Shown piece by piece: positions 29,354-37,276 of a DNA stretch of 64,000 nucleotides (the stretch's first letter is position 1; each line of letters starts with the position of its first letter). Source of the stretch: Methanobrevibacter sp. (GTDB lineage Archaea > Methanobacteriota > Methanobacteria > Methanobacteriales > Methanobacteriaceae). The DNA is taken from positions 124,001 through 188,000 of the forward strand of contig JAFRFB010000013.1 in the NCBI GenBank assembly GCA_017434555.1, written 5' to 3'. The notes under the pieces were generated by a model. The model was given only the letters and a program-made list of their open reading frames with translations. It did no database searches and was not told the DNA's origin. A program made the position numbers and the translations under genes.

Positions 29354-29406
29354 AAATATATATATCGTTAATTCAATTAACAAAATTTTAATACGAAAGA
29401 AGGTGA
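29354..29406 (+). promoter_or_regulatory. frhA promoter, operator-like palindrome and RBS
   Basis: TATA-like aaatatatatat lies at 29354-29365. A perfect palindrome GTTAATT-C-AATTAAC follows at 29367-29381, just downstream of the TATA box and before the expected start site near 29385. A repressor bound there would block initiation. The ribosome-binding site AAGGTGA (29400-29406) decides the TTG start at 29412. Sequence elements were read directly; regulation is inferred. Confidence 0.6.
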
Positions 29407-29411
29407 CATAT

Positions 29412-30626
29412 TTGACAGATAGAGTAGTTATATCTCCTACAACTCGTCAAGAAGGCCATGCCGAATTGGTTATGGAAGTTGACGATGAAGGGATTGTTAC
29501 AAAAGGTATGTATTTTAGTATAACTCCTGTAAGGGGTTTAGAAAAGATGGTTCTTAGCAAAGCTCCTGAAACCGCACCTGTTTTATGTCAAAGAATTTGT
29601 GGAGTATGTCCAATTCCACACACTTTGGCTTCTGCTGAAGCAATGGACATGGCATTAGGTATTGAAATTCCTAAAGCAGGTAAATTGTTAAGAAAAGCTG
29701 TCGCAGCAGCACACGGTATTAACAGTGCAGCAATTCACCACTTCTTAGTTGCACCGGATGTTGTCCCTGAAGACAAATTCGTAGATGCAGTTAACAGTGT
29801 AAGTGAAGTCAGAAAAACTGTACAGTATGTTGTTGATATGATTGCTGGTGAAGGTATTCACCCATCTGATATAAGAGTTGGTGGTATGGCAAGAAACATT
29901 ACTCCATTCACCAAAGAAAGATTAGTCGAAAGAATGACTGCATTCAGACCAAAACTCGAAGCACACGTTGAATTTATCAAAAACTGTGTTCTCGAAGCAG
30001 GTTTACCTAATGATTTAGGTGTAGTCAACCAACCATTAATGGCAACTGATGCTACTTACGGTACCAACGAATTTGACATGAGCAAATTCTCCGAAGTATT
30101 ACCAGAAGCTTGGTATGACGATGCTGAAATCGGTACCAGAGCATGTTCAGTAATCCCATTATGGGAAGGTGTAAATGTTGAAACTGGTCCTAGAGCAAGA
30201 ATGGAAAAATTCGCAGGTTTCAAAGACAAAGGTGTAGTCGCACAACACGTTGCACGTGCAGATGAAATGATTAAAAACTACGATGCTTGTTTAGAAGCAT
30301 TAGACGCAATTGATCCTGCAGCACCTGCAAATGTAAGTTACGATAAAAGAGGAACCGGTGAACTTGGATTTGGTGTTATTGAAGGTCCTAGAGGAACTGA
30401 TGTACATATGGCAAAAGTTGTTGAAGGTAAAACAGCATTCTACTCAGCTATTGTACCAACTACTTGGAACATTCCAACAATGGGTCCTGCTACAGAAGGA
30501 TTCCACCACGAATTTGGTCCACATGTTATCAGAGCTTACGACCCATGTTTATCATGTGCTACTCACGTAATGGTAGTTGACGATGAAGATAAATCCATTC
30601 TTAAAGATGAAATGGTGAAAATCTAA
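29412..30626 (+). CDS. frhA: Coenzyme F420-reducing hydrogenase, alpha subunit
   Basis: NiFe catalytic subunit of the cytoplasmic FrhABG complex, which reduces F420 with H2 for methanogenesis. The start is TTG at 29412, giving [19 protein letters not shown] as expected for the family; an in-frame GTG at 29403 lies inside the ribosome-binding site. It has 404 aa. The nickel ligands are RICGVC near residue 60 and DPCLSC near the C-terminus, followed by ATH and a short tail that FrhD should remove after the His. The operon continues frhD-frhG-frhB. Confidence 0.97.
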   Translation: MTDRVVISPTTRQEGHAELVMEVDDEGIVTKGMYFSITPVRGLEKMVLSKAPETAPVLCQRICGVCPIPHTLASAEAMDMALGIEIPKAGKLLRKAVAAAHGINSAAIHHFLVAPDVVPEDKFVDAVNSVSEVRKTVQYVVDMIAGEGIHPSDIRVGGMARNITPFTKERLVERMTAFRPKLEAHVEFIKNCVLEAGLPNDLGVVNQPLMATDATYGTNEFDMSKFSEVLPEAWYDDAEIGTRACSVIPLWEGVNVETGPRARMEKFAGFKDKGVVAQHVARADEMIKNYDACLEALDAIDPAAPANVSYDKRGTGELGFGVIEGPRGTDVHMAKVVEGKTAFYSAIVPTTWNIPTMGPATEGFHHEFGPHVIRAYDPCLSCATHVMVVDDEDKSILKDEMVKI

Positions 30627-30644
30627 GTTTGGAGGATAAATTTA

Positions 30645-31214
30645 ATGCCTTATAATTCGGATATTATTGTTGTTGGATGCGGGAATATCTTATTCAAAGA
30701 TGATGGATTCGGTCCGATTCTCATAAATCTTTTACAAAAATATTTCGATGACAAAAATGATTATTATGATCCTATTGTAACTTCTTATGTGGAAGAGGAG
30801 TTCAATAAAGATATATTAAATCAGATTCAAGAAAAATTTGAGGATATTTCACTGCCTGATAGTGTTCAATTTGTTGACGGTGGAACTGCAGCTCCATCTA
30901 ACTTCTTTCCTTTATACGAACAGTATGACTGGAAAAAGTTAATCGTTGTAGATGTTGTGGAGTTCAATGCAGAACCTGGAACTATCGAGGTATTTGATCC
31001 AAATGTAATGCAAATAGCAAAATATGATAATCCTCATGGAATGACTGTTGAAGAACCTCTTCAAAAGATTTCTGAAAAATGTGAGGTTGTTGTCATCGGA
31101 TGTAAACCTGGTGAAATTCCAACTCCGGATGTTGATATGGGTTTAACAGAACCTGTTGAAAAGGCAGTTCCTAAAGCTATAGATATTATTTTAAATGAAA
31201 TTGGGGTAAAATAA
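30645..31214 (+). CDS. frhD: F420 hydrogenase maturation protease (FrhD), operon copy
   Basis: A 189-aa peptidase of the same family as the copy at 28436, with [29 protein letters not shown] and [19 protein letters not shown]. It is placed between frhA and frhG as in other Methanobacteriales. GGAGG precedes the ATG, and the stop overlaps the frhG ATG by one base. The two copies agree best at the nickel-sensing loops and C-terminus and differ most in the middle (residues 40-80). Confidence 0.93.
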   Translation: MPYNSDIIVVGCGNILFKDDGFGPILINLLQKYFDDKNDYYDPIVTSYVEEEFNKDILNQIQEKFEDISLPDSVQFVDGGTAAPSNFFPLYEQYDWKKLIVVDVVEFNAEPGTIEVFDPNVMQIAKYDNPHGMTVEEPLQKISEKCEVVVIGCKPGEIPTPDVDMGLTEPVEKAVPKAIDIILNEIGVK

Positions 31215-32059
31215 TGTTTGATAAATTGAAAAAAGCTTTCGGTGGATCAGATGAAGCACCAAAAGCAGAGAAAAAAGTTGAAGCTGCTCCTGTTAAAGAA
31301 GAAGTTAAAGCAGAAGCTCCTGCAGAAACTAAAGCTGCTTCAGCAAAACCACGTATCGGTTATATTCACTTAAGTGGTTGTACTGGTGATGCAATGTCAT
31401 TAACCGAAAACTATGACATTTTATCCACTGTTTTAACTGATATGGTTGATATTGTATACGGACAAACTTTAGTTGATAAATGGATTCACGGAACTTTCGC
31501 TGAAGAAATGCCAGAAATGGATGTATGTTTAATTGAAGGATCTGTTTGTTTACAAGATGAACACAGTGTCCACGAACTCTTAGAAGCAAGAGAAAAATCA
31601 GGTTTAATTGTTGCATTTGGTTCCTGTGCAGTTACCGGTTGTTTCACAACCTATGCACGTGGTGGTCAACAAGCACAACCTAAACATGAAGCTTTCTTAC
31701 CTATCAGCTCTTTAGTAAAAGTTGACGCTGCACTTCCTGGTTGTCCTGTAGCTCCTGAAATGATTGCAAAAACCGTCGTTGCTGTATGCGAAGGCGATTT
31801 AGATTACTTAAAACCTGCAATGGATTTAGCTGCATGTAATGCTGGATGTGGTTGTGATGTATTAACTAACGTAATCCGCCAAGGATTATGTTCTGGATGT
31901 GGAACTTGTGGTCTAGCTTGTCCAACAAGGGCAATGGGCTATTCCGAAGGTAGACCTAGCTGTGATAGAGACAGATGTATTAAGTGTGGAACTTGTTACG
32001 TAATGTGTCCAAGATCTTGGTTACCTGAAGGAAGAATTAAAAAGGAAACAGGACTTTAG
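31214..32059 (+). CDS. frhG: Coenzyme F420-reducing hydrogenase, gamma subunit
   Basis: Iron-sulfur subunit that passes electrons from the NiFe site to FrhB. It has 281 aa. Residues 1-46 are an Ala/Glu/Lys-rich extension of low complexity. The small-subunit core follows ([50 protein letters not shown]) with proximal cluster ligands. The C-terminal ferredoxin-like part has [12 protein letters not shown] and [12 protein letters not shown] for two [4Fe-4S] clusters. It is followed 11 nt later by frhB with a GGAGG site. Confidence 0.97.
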   Translation: MFDKLKKAFGGSDEAPKAEKKVEAAPVKEEVKAEAPAETKAASAKPRIGYIHLSGCTGDAMSLTENYDILSTVLTDMVDIVYGQTLVDKWIHGTFAEEMPEMDVCLIEGSVCLQDEHSVHELLEAREKSGLIVAFGSCAVTGCFTTYARGGQQAQPKHEAFLPISSLVKVDAALPGCPVAPEMIAKTVVAVCEGDLDYLKPAMDLAACNAGCGCDVLTNVIRQGLCSGCGTCGLACPTRAMGYSEGRPSCDRDRCIKCGTCYVMCPRSWLPEGRIKKETGL

Positions 32060-32070
32060 GAGGAATAGAT

Positions 32071-32922
32071 ATGCCATTAGGTACTTATAAAGAAGCATTC
32101 TCTGCAAGATCTACTGAACAAAAAATATTAGACGTATCACAAGATGGAGGAATTGTTTCAGCATTATTATGTTACGCAATCGATGAAGGAATCATTGAAG
32201 GTGCTGTTGTTGCTGGAACTCCTGATGAAGATTGGAGACCAATTCCTACAGTTGTAACTTCTTCCGATGAAGTTATTGCGGCTGCTGGAACCAAATACTC
32301 AATGTCCCCAACTTTATCTGCATTAAAAGATGCTGTACGTCAAAACGGTCTCGAAAAAGTCGGTGTAGTTGCAACTCCATGTCAAGTACAAGGTTTAAGA
32401 AAAGCTAAAGCTTATCCATTCACAAGATTCGTTACTGAAAAAGTAAACTTAATCATCGGTATCTACTGTATGGAAAACTTCCCTATGGCTTCTCTTGATA
32501 CTTTTGCAACTGCTAAATTAGGATTTGACAACTTAACTGAAGCTACTAAAATGGACATCGGTAAAGGTAAATTCTGGTTAACCAAAGACGGTGAAGACAA
32601 AGGATTAGCTATTAAAGAAACTCACGGATACGAACAATCCGGATGTAACGTATGTCAAGATTACGTTGCTGAATGGGCTGACGTATCTACCGGTTCTGTA
32701 GGTTCTCCTGACGGTTGGTCAACTGTTTTAACCAGAACTGATGATGGTGACAGTATATTTAAAGCAGCTGTTGACGCCGGTTTAATCGAAACCAAACCAA
32801 TGGATGATGTAAAACCTGGTCTTCCTTTACTTGAAAAATTAGCTAAAGGTAAAAAAGACAAAAACACTGCAGAACGTGAAAGAAGAGCTAAAATGGGAGT
32901 ACGTATCCCTACTATTTACTAA
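32071..32922 (+). CDS. frhB: Coenzyme F420-reducing hydrogenase, beta subunit
   Basis: FAD and [4Fe-4S] subunit that carries the F420 site. It has 283 aa and reads [20 protein letters not shown], then the FrhB signature [58 protein letters not shown] and the Cys-containing [15 protein letters not shown]. It is the last gene of the operon, followed by a strong pyrimidine-rich tract. Confidence 0.97.
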   Translation: MPLGTYKEAFSARSTEQKILDVSQDGGIVSALLCYAIDEGIIEGAVVAGTPDEDWRPIPTVVTSSDEVIAAAGTKYSMSPTLSALKDAVRQNGLEKVGVVATPCQVQGLRKAKAYPFTRFVTEKVNLIIGIYCMENFPMASLDTFATAKLGFDNLTEATKMDIGKGKFWLTKDGEDKGLAIKETHGYEQSGCNVCQDYVAEWADVSTGSVGSPDGWSTVLTRTDDGDSIFKAAVDAGLIETKPMDDVKPGLPLLEKLAKGKKDKNTAERERRAKMGVRIPTIY

Positions 32923-32957
32923 TCTTCTTTCTTTTTTCTTTTTTTATTTTTGTAATA
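32923..32957 (+). terminator. T-rich terminator after frhB
   Basis: Immediately after the frhB stop a tract of T-runs separated by single C or A bases (ttctttcttttttc, tttttttatttttg) extends for about 35 nt. It fits archaeal U-tract termination at the end of the highly expressed frh operon. No hairpin is needed or seen. Confidence 0.55.
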
Positions 32958-32972
32958 AATAATCGGCGTATG

Positions 32973-33094
32973 TAAGCGCCCACTTTCAAAAAACTTTATA
33001 TTCTATTTTTAACATAAAAATATTTGTGAAATTTTTAATTTCTATGAGAGTAATGTTAGATATAAGCTTAGATTGAATACTTGATTCAATCTAA
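32973..33094 (+). promoter_or_regulatory. Motif, TATA-like box and 11-bp inverted repeat between frhB and map
   Basis: Between two convergent genes lie, in order, the motif taagcgcccacttt (32973-32986), a TATA-like tttatattc (32996-33004), and an 11-bp perfect inverted repeat TTAGATTGAAT-acttg-ATTCAATCTAA (33068-33094). This is the layout of a short independent transcript, yet no ORF follows. A related motif, taagcgctcactta, lies upstream of pyk at 60682. A small RNA is possible; a bidirectional terminator structure is the alternative. Confidence 0.35.
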
Positions 33095-33121
33095 TGCAAT
33101 ATCTTTGGGGAGTGATTTTTT

Positions 33122-34039
33122 TTAAAGTGTTGTAACTGTACAGCCCTCTTTTTCTACAATTACTGTGTGTTCCTTTTGGGAAACGAAGTAACCTTTTTTC
33201 TCTTTTAGAGGGGCATAAGGATAAATTGCCATTGCGCCTGATAACTGTTTTAGTGCAATGTTTCCACGTCTTTCTCCGAATTTTTCTGTAATCCATCTTC
33301 CTGAGAAAGGAAGGTACTGATTGTTGTTTTGAATATGGTTAAGTACCTTTTGTGTGGATTTCATTCTGAATGGCTTATTTGCCATATATGAAAATATGTA
33401 ATGGCCCGGTGCATCATTAACATAACCTACGCCGTTTGTTGCAAAAGGTTCAATGGCTATTGCCTGGCCTTCATCTAAAACGTATGGATCATGATTGTCG
33501 TAATTTGGAATTGAAATTCCCGCATGCAAATTGTACTGTTCCAGGCTGTGTCCGGTCAGGTTAAATATTGGGTTTAAGTTAAAATCCTGAATTGCTTCAT
33601 GAACTGCAGCTCCGATTTTTCCAACTTCAACTCCTGCCCTTACAGTGGCTATTGCAGCTTCAAGGCCTGCTGCTGATGCTTCAATTATTTCCTCATGAAG
33701 GTTTATTTCATCCTGGGAGTAATTTTCATCAATGTTTCCTCCGGCAAGTATCGTCACTGCAGAGTCCGCAATACATCCGTCAATTTCCGCTCCTAAATCT
33801 AGTTTTACCATATCTCCTGCATGTATTGTTGTTTTATCGTTTATTGGGGAGGTATAATGAGCTGCAACTTCATTAATTGACACATTGCAGGGAAATGCGA
33901 TTCCTGCGTCTTGCTTTAAAATTTCTCCTTCAACATATTCTACCAAATCCAGGACTAAACACCCTTCCTTTATCATTTCTGATGCATCTGAGCGTATTTT
34001 GGATACTATTTTTCCGGCTCGTATATAAGAATCAATCAT
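33122..34039 (-). CDS. map: Methionine aminopeptidase, type II
   Basis: Removes N-terminal Met from nascent proteins. It has 305 aa from the ATG at 34039, which follows an AAAGTGAT ribosome-binding site; an upstream in-frame TTG would add five residues. Metal ligands appear as VKLDLGAEIDGCIADSAVTI (two Asp), the His of GHSLEQYNLHAGISIPNYD, the Glu of AIEPFATNG, and the final Glu in HTVIVEKEGCTV. It is divergent from the membrane protein gene at 34117; the 77-nt gap holds AT-rich promoter elements for both. Confidence 0.94.
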   Translation of the reverse strand: MIDSYIRAGKIVSKIRSDASEMIKEGCLVLDLVEYVEGEILKQDAGIAFPCNVSINEVAAHYTSPINDKTTIHAGDMVKLDLGAEIDGCIADSAVTILAGGNIDENYSQDEINLHEEIIEASAAGLEAAIATVRAGVEVGKIGAAVHEAIQDFNLNPIFNLTGHSLEQYNLHAGISIPNYDNHDPYVLDEGQAIAIEPFATNGVGYVNDAPGHYIFSYMANKPFRMKSTQKVLNHIQNNNQYLPFSGRWITEKFGERRGNIALKQLSGAMAIYPYAPLKEKKGYFVSQKEHTVIVEKEGCTVTTL

Positions 34040-34116
34040 AATTATCACTTTCAATAATAAATGTTATATTTAATAAGATTTATATATTATTATATTAGAT
34101 TAAGTGGAGGTAAATT
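34040..34116. promoter_or_regulatory. Divergent promoter region between map and the coiled-coil gene pair
   Basis: A short divergent gap contains ttatatttaataagatttatatattattatat (34064-34095), near-symmetric TATA-like DNA that can serve either direction. A GTGGAGG ribosome-binding site lies on the plus side before 34117. Confidence 0.45.
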
Positions 34117-34527
34117 ATGGATATGACAATTCCAACAATTCCGGATCAAATGTTTATATTGATTTTGGTAATTATTCTTGCATTAGTTATTATTATTATT
34201 GTTTTCCAATGGAGAAAAGTTGCTCAAGCTAAAACATCTGTTGCAATGCTTGATAAAGAAATCCAACTTAAAAAAATGTCCATGGTAGAAAAAGACATTG
34301 AATCCAAAAGATTAATGGATAATCCTATTCCTTTACCACAGGATCAGCAGGATTCTTTAAAAGCAATCAGACAATCAACTACTGATGTAAGAAATGAAAT
34401 CGGATACTTGCACAGTGAGATAAATGAAAGATTAGCAAGATTGGAAGCACAAACCGAACAGAAAAAATTAGAAAAGATGCTTAAAGAAATCGAAGCTAAG
34501 GAGAAAAAACTCAATAAGCAGAAATAG
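34117..34527 (+). CDS. Membrane-anchored coiled-coil protein
   Basis: A 136-aa protein, function not recognized. Residues 12-34 (MFILILVIILALVIIIIVFQ) form one membrane segment. The rest is charged and helical with heptad-like spacing, ending in a very Lys/Glu-rich tail (KLEKMLKEIEAKEKKLNKQK). The short negative N-terminus and the basic WRKV after the segment suggest the coiled coil is cytoplasmic. It lies 8 nt upstream of a gene of the same design, so the two may form a hetero-oligomer. Confidence 0.8.
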   Translation: MDMTIPTIPDQMFILILVIILALVIIIIVFQWRKVAQAKTSVAMLDKEIQLKKMSMVEKDIESKRLMDNPIPLPQDQQDSLKAIRQSTTDVRNEIGYLHSEINERLARLEAQTEQKKLEKMLKEIEAKEKKLNKQK

Positions 34528-34535
34528 GTGTTATT

Positions 34536-35039
34536 ATGGAAATTATAGAAATCGTTGCAATAATTATCTTGGTAATAGCTATTTTGGTTTTGGTTTATTA
34601 TTACTTGTTGAACACTCCGGCAACCATGAACAAACTTAAAAGTTATGTTCCTACAAATGCTGATGCCCATATGAGTGAAGTTATAAGTAAAAACACTGAT
34701 TACAACGATTTGGAAAAAGAAAAAGAATCCGAATCAATGACCAAAAGGATTAAAGTCAAATTAAGCGACATTGACATGTCTGGTATTAATACCGATGCTT
34801 TTTCCAGTAAACTTGACGCATTTTTAGATGAGAAAAGTGATGAATTGATTAAGGATTGGTCACTTGCAACAACTGATGATTTGGAAGACCTTGAAGCTAA
34901 ATTCCTTGAAACCACCAAATCCGTTGATGCTCTTGATAAAGATTATCAGGAATTTAAAAAATCTTCTAAAGAGTTCCAAGAAGCTACTGAAGAAAAACTT
35001 AATGATATCGATAAGAGAATTGAAGCTTTAGAAAAATAA
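34536..35039 (+). CDS. Membrane-anchored coiled-coil protein, partner
   Basis: A 167-aa protein of unknown function. Residues 3-25 (IIEIVAIIILVIAILVLVYY) span the membrane; the remainder is acidic and helical, with a C-terminal coiled coil (FKKSSKEFQEATEEKLNDID). The layout mirrors the preceding gene, but sequence similarity is weak outside the shared design. The pair is co-oriented and closely spaced, hence probably one operon ending in the T-run at about 35040-35065. Confidence 0.8.
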   Translation: MEIIEIVAIIILVIAILVLVYYYLLNTPATMNKLKSYVPTNADAHMSEVISKNTDYNDLEKEKESESMTKRIKVKLSDIDMSGINTDAFSSKLDAFLDEKSDELIKDWSLATTDDLEDLEAKFLETTKSVDALDKDYQEFKKSSKEFQEATEEKLNDIDKRIEALEK

Positions 35040-35180
35040 TTCTCTTATTTTTTTCACTATTTTTTAGCACCAATGATTGTGTGATTGCTGGTGACTTAAT
35101 TCTCAATATTCTATTTCATTAATTCAAATATTGTTAAATTTGATGAAATTAACTTTTATTTATTAATTTTCATCGAAAGT

Positions 35181-35190
35181 TTTATATATT
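35181..35190 (+). promoter_or_regulatory. TATA box of the tRNA-iMet / rnpB unit
   Basis: TTTATATATT lies 37 nt before the mature tRNA 5' end, a usual distance for a short pre-tRNA leader. It probably drives both the initiator tRNA and RNase P RNA, which lie only 17 nt apart. Confidence 0.55.
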
Positions 35191-35226
35191 ATCTTAAACA
35201 AAATATTTATGTTAATTTATTTTTAT

Positions 35227-35301
35227 AGCAGGGTGGGGTAGTCTGGTGATCCCGCAGGGCTCATAACCCTGAGATCCCTAGTTCAAATCTAGGCCCTGCT
35301 A
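35227..35301 (+). tRNA. Initiator tRNA-Met (CAT)
   Basis: A 75-nt cloverleaf beginning with A1 and pairing AGCAGGG with CCCTGCT. The anticodon stem carries the three G-C pairs typical of initiators (GGG-ctcataa-CCC), with anticodon CAT. The T arm is CCTAG-ttcaaat-CTAGG. The A1-T72 pair matches archaeal initiator tRNA. It is directly followed by the RNase P RNA gene, so a processing enzyme's RNA and one of its substrates are transcribed together. Confidence 0.95.
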
Positions 35302-35318
35302 CTTTTAATTATAATTTT

Positions 35319-35606
35319 CATGGCAAGTTAAAGACAGCTGCTGGTTATTTTAACTAAGGAAACTCCGCCCATCACACAGATTATGGCATTGAAAGATGTA
35401 TGCTGAGAAGCATGGCAATGGAGCAGAAACGACACGGCTTTTAATGGTTGACGATGATATTTAATTGAGGACATTAAAAGAATCGGTGAAACGGCTATCC
35501 CATAAGATGCAAGAGCAAAGTTGCTGATGATCACTGTTGTAGGCAAGGTAGTTCGCTAAGATGAATGCTGTTAAAACAGAAGGTGGGTTACTCTTAACAG
35601 GCCATG
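35319..35606 (+). ncRNA. rnpB: RNase P RNA
   Basis: Catalytic RNA of RNase P. The universally conserved blocks are readable in order: GGAAACTCCGCCC (35358-35370), AGCAGAAACGACACGG (35422-35437), GGTGAAACGGCTATCCC (from 35485), AGATGAATGCTG (35559-35570) and ACAGAAGGTGGGTTAC (from 35576). The ends are set by pairing of CATGGC (35319-35324) with GCCATG (35601-35606), helix P1. The length, about 288 nt, fits an archaeal type A RNA. The last bases and flank recur at 36413. Confidence 0.93.
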
Positions 35607-35624
35607 AATATTAATTATTTTCTT
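35598..35624 (+). repeat. rnpB 3' end, first copy of 27-bp direct repeat
   Basis: The final 9 bases of rnpB plus 18 bases downstream (caggccatgaatatta continuing to ttttctt) recur exactly at 36413-36439. Just upstream the copies read gggttactcttaa and gagttactctc, so imperfect similarity extends further left. The two copies bracket the MntA/HepT pair. This resembles the att repeats left when an element integrates at the 3' end of an RNA gene. Confidence 0.8.
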
Positions 35625-35708
35625 TTTTTAGCGTGTTTTTCACACATATGCAATTTCAAAAAATATAATATATATATTTACAGTAGTTATATATGAAGGT
35701 GATTCATT

Positions 35709-36002
35709 ATGATTTATACTATTGAAGAGATTAAACATATAGCTATTCCAATTGTTAGTGAGTATGGTATTGCTAAATTGGGCATATTCGGTTCATATGC
35801 TCGTGGAGAAGCTAATGAAAATAGTGATTTAGATTTTATAATGGATACTGATGGATTAATTGGAATGATTCAATATTGTGCTATTATTCGCAGATTGGAA
35901 GAAGAATTTGGATGTCATATTGATTTAATTACAACAGGATGTTCGGATAGGGAATTTTTAAGTAGGATTCAAAATGAAGAGGTTTTAATTTATGAACGAT
36001 GA
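35709..36002 (+). CDS. mntA: MntA-type nucleotidyltransferase antitoxin
   Basis: Minimal nucleotidyltransferase of 97 aa. The active-site signature GSX10DXD is intact as GSYARGEANENSDLDF near residue 29. In characterized pairs such proteins add AMP to the HepT toxin and neutralize it. GAAGGTGA lies before the ATG. The stop overlaps the start of the downstream HEPN reading frame by 11 nt, the typical MNT-HEPN operon layout. The partner is broken (next entry), leaving an antitoxin without an evident functional toxin here. Confidence 0.9.
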   Translation: MIYTIEEIKHIAIPIVSEYGIAKLGIFGSYARGEANENSDLDFIMDTDGLIGMIQYCAIIRRLEEEFGCHIDLITTGCSDREFLSRIQNEEVLIYER

Positions 36003-36327
36003 AGATGAAAAAACCATTTTAAGATGTATCTATTACTGTGATAAAATTGATAGCCATATTGATTATTTTGGGGATGATTGAGAATTATTCCTTGAAAATG
36101 AACATTATCAAGATGCATGTGCATTAGTTATTATTCAAATTGGCGAATTCGTGAGTAGATTGTCTGATGAATTCATTAATGAGCATTCTGAAATTCCTTG
36201 GGAGGATATTAAAAAAATGAGGAATGTGCATGCTCATAATTATGATTATGTTATGTTTGATACATTATGGGTTACAATGAAAAGAGATGTTCCAGAATTA
36301 AGAGAATATCTTCAAAATTTAATTTGA
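35992..36327 (+). pseudogene. hepT: HepT-type HEPN ribonuclease toxin with in-frame TGA
   Basis: The frame from ATG 35992 encodes a HEPN/DUF86 protein of 111 codons. It contains the RX4HXY ribonuclease motif as RNVHAHNY and a typical second helix QIGEFVSRLSDEF, but codon 30 (36079-36081) is TGA. The frame continues perfectly on both sides of the stop, so a single substitution, for example from TGG, or a sequencing error would explain it. No GTG or ATG soon after would restore the first helix. Selenocysteine decoding is not expected in this lineage and no such signal was seen. Confidence 0.85.
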
Positions 36328-36412
36328 TTATTGTTTCTCAATGTGTCAATAATCGAAGTAAGATTTACCTTTTTTGATAGATAACCCATACAATTCTAGG
36401 CGAGTTACTCTC

Positions 36413-36439
36413 CAGGCCATGAATATTAATTATTTTCTT
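36413..36439 (+). repeat. rnpB 3' end, second copy of 27-bp direct repeat
   Basis: Exact copy of 35598-35624, preceded by a partial match to rnpB (ggcgagttactct against ggtgggttactct). It sits 85 nt after the end of the HEPN frame and is not attached to any RNA gene, so it is a relic copy marking the far end of the inserted segment. Confidence 0.8.
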
Positions 36440-36564
36440 ATTTGCACTTTATTTAAAAGTTTTTTTGCTAATTTTGATTAATTTTTTATAATCCTAAAAC
36501 TAAAATATATAATGACAGTAAGATAAGGAACTAAATTAACACTCTTAATCATTGAGGTAATGCA

Positions 36565-37092
36565 ATGACTATAATAATATATGGTTCAAAGTATGGAACG
36601 ACAGAGCAATATGCTCAGGAATTATCTAAAAAAACAGGTATCAAAGCAGAAAAATATAGTGATATTCAAGACATTAATCAATATGGAACAATAATATATT
36701 TTGGAGCTTTATATGCTGGCAGTGTCCTGGGCATGAAAAAAACATTAAATAAAATCGAAGACTATCATAATAAGAAAATCATCATTGCAACAGTAGGATT
36801 GGCAGATCCAAATGATAAAGGCAATACTGATAGGATAAGGGAAGGAATTAAAAGACAACTATCCGAGGATATTTATAATCAAGCTACTATCTATTTTTTA
36901 AGGGGTGGAATAGATTATTCTATTCTTAATTTGAAACACAAAACCATGATGGCTTTTGCTTATAGGAAATCAAAAAAATTAAAAGAAGAGGAAAGAACTG
37001 CTGAAATAAAAGCCGTAATAGAAACTTATGGTAAAAAAGTTGATTTCATAGATTTCGATAAGTTAAATCCGATAATCAATGAAATTGAATAA
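36565..37092 (+). CDS. Flavodoxin-domain protein (HemG-like)
   Basis: A 175-aa protein with an N-terminal flavodoxin fold. The FMN phosphate loop is YGSKYGTTEQYA; a second cofactor loop lies around IYFGALYAGSVLGM and a third around TVGLADPNDKGN. The C-terminal helices (FAYRKSKKLKEEERTAEIKA) are basic. Length and motif order fit the small menaquinone- or HemG-type flavodoxin domain proteins found in many anaerobes. The substrate is unknown; a redox role is likely. GAGGT lies before the ATG. Confidence 0.8.
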   Translation: MTIIIYGSKYGTTEQYAQELSKKTGIKAEKYSDIQDINQYGTIIYFGALYAGSVLGMKKTLNKIEDYHNKKIIIATVGLADPNDKGNTDRIREGIKRQLSEDIYNQATIYFLRGGIDYSILNLKHKTMMAFAYRKSKKLKEEERTAEIKAVIETYGKKVDFIDFDKLNPIINEIE

Positions 37093-37276
37093 TCATTTTT
37101 TCATAATTTTTAAAATGTCAAAAAAAGAGGGGTCTTAGGCTGTTGGTATATCAATACTTTTTGGCGGGTTGCACTGTAATATTGATTTGTTGTATAATTA
37201 TATTTTTAAATTAGTTTATTATTTTCATTTTTTTCTTATAATTTTTTCTAAGTGTAGGTTTTTTTGTTATTTTTTT

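Noticed and set aside
36079-36081. Selenocysteine or pyrrolysine-like recoding of the TGA in the HEPN gene.
   Set aside because: No selenocysteine signal structure seen, this lineage is not known to use it, and TGA is not the pyrrolysine codon; mutation is simpler.
37093-37276. A second inverted-repeat element left of the IS.
   Set aside because: Only weak, AT-driven complementarity around tatcaata and tattgat; no transposase remnant.
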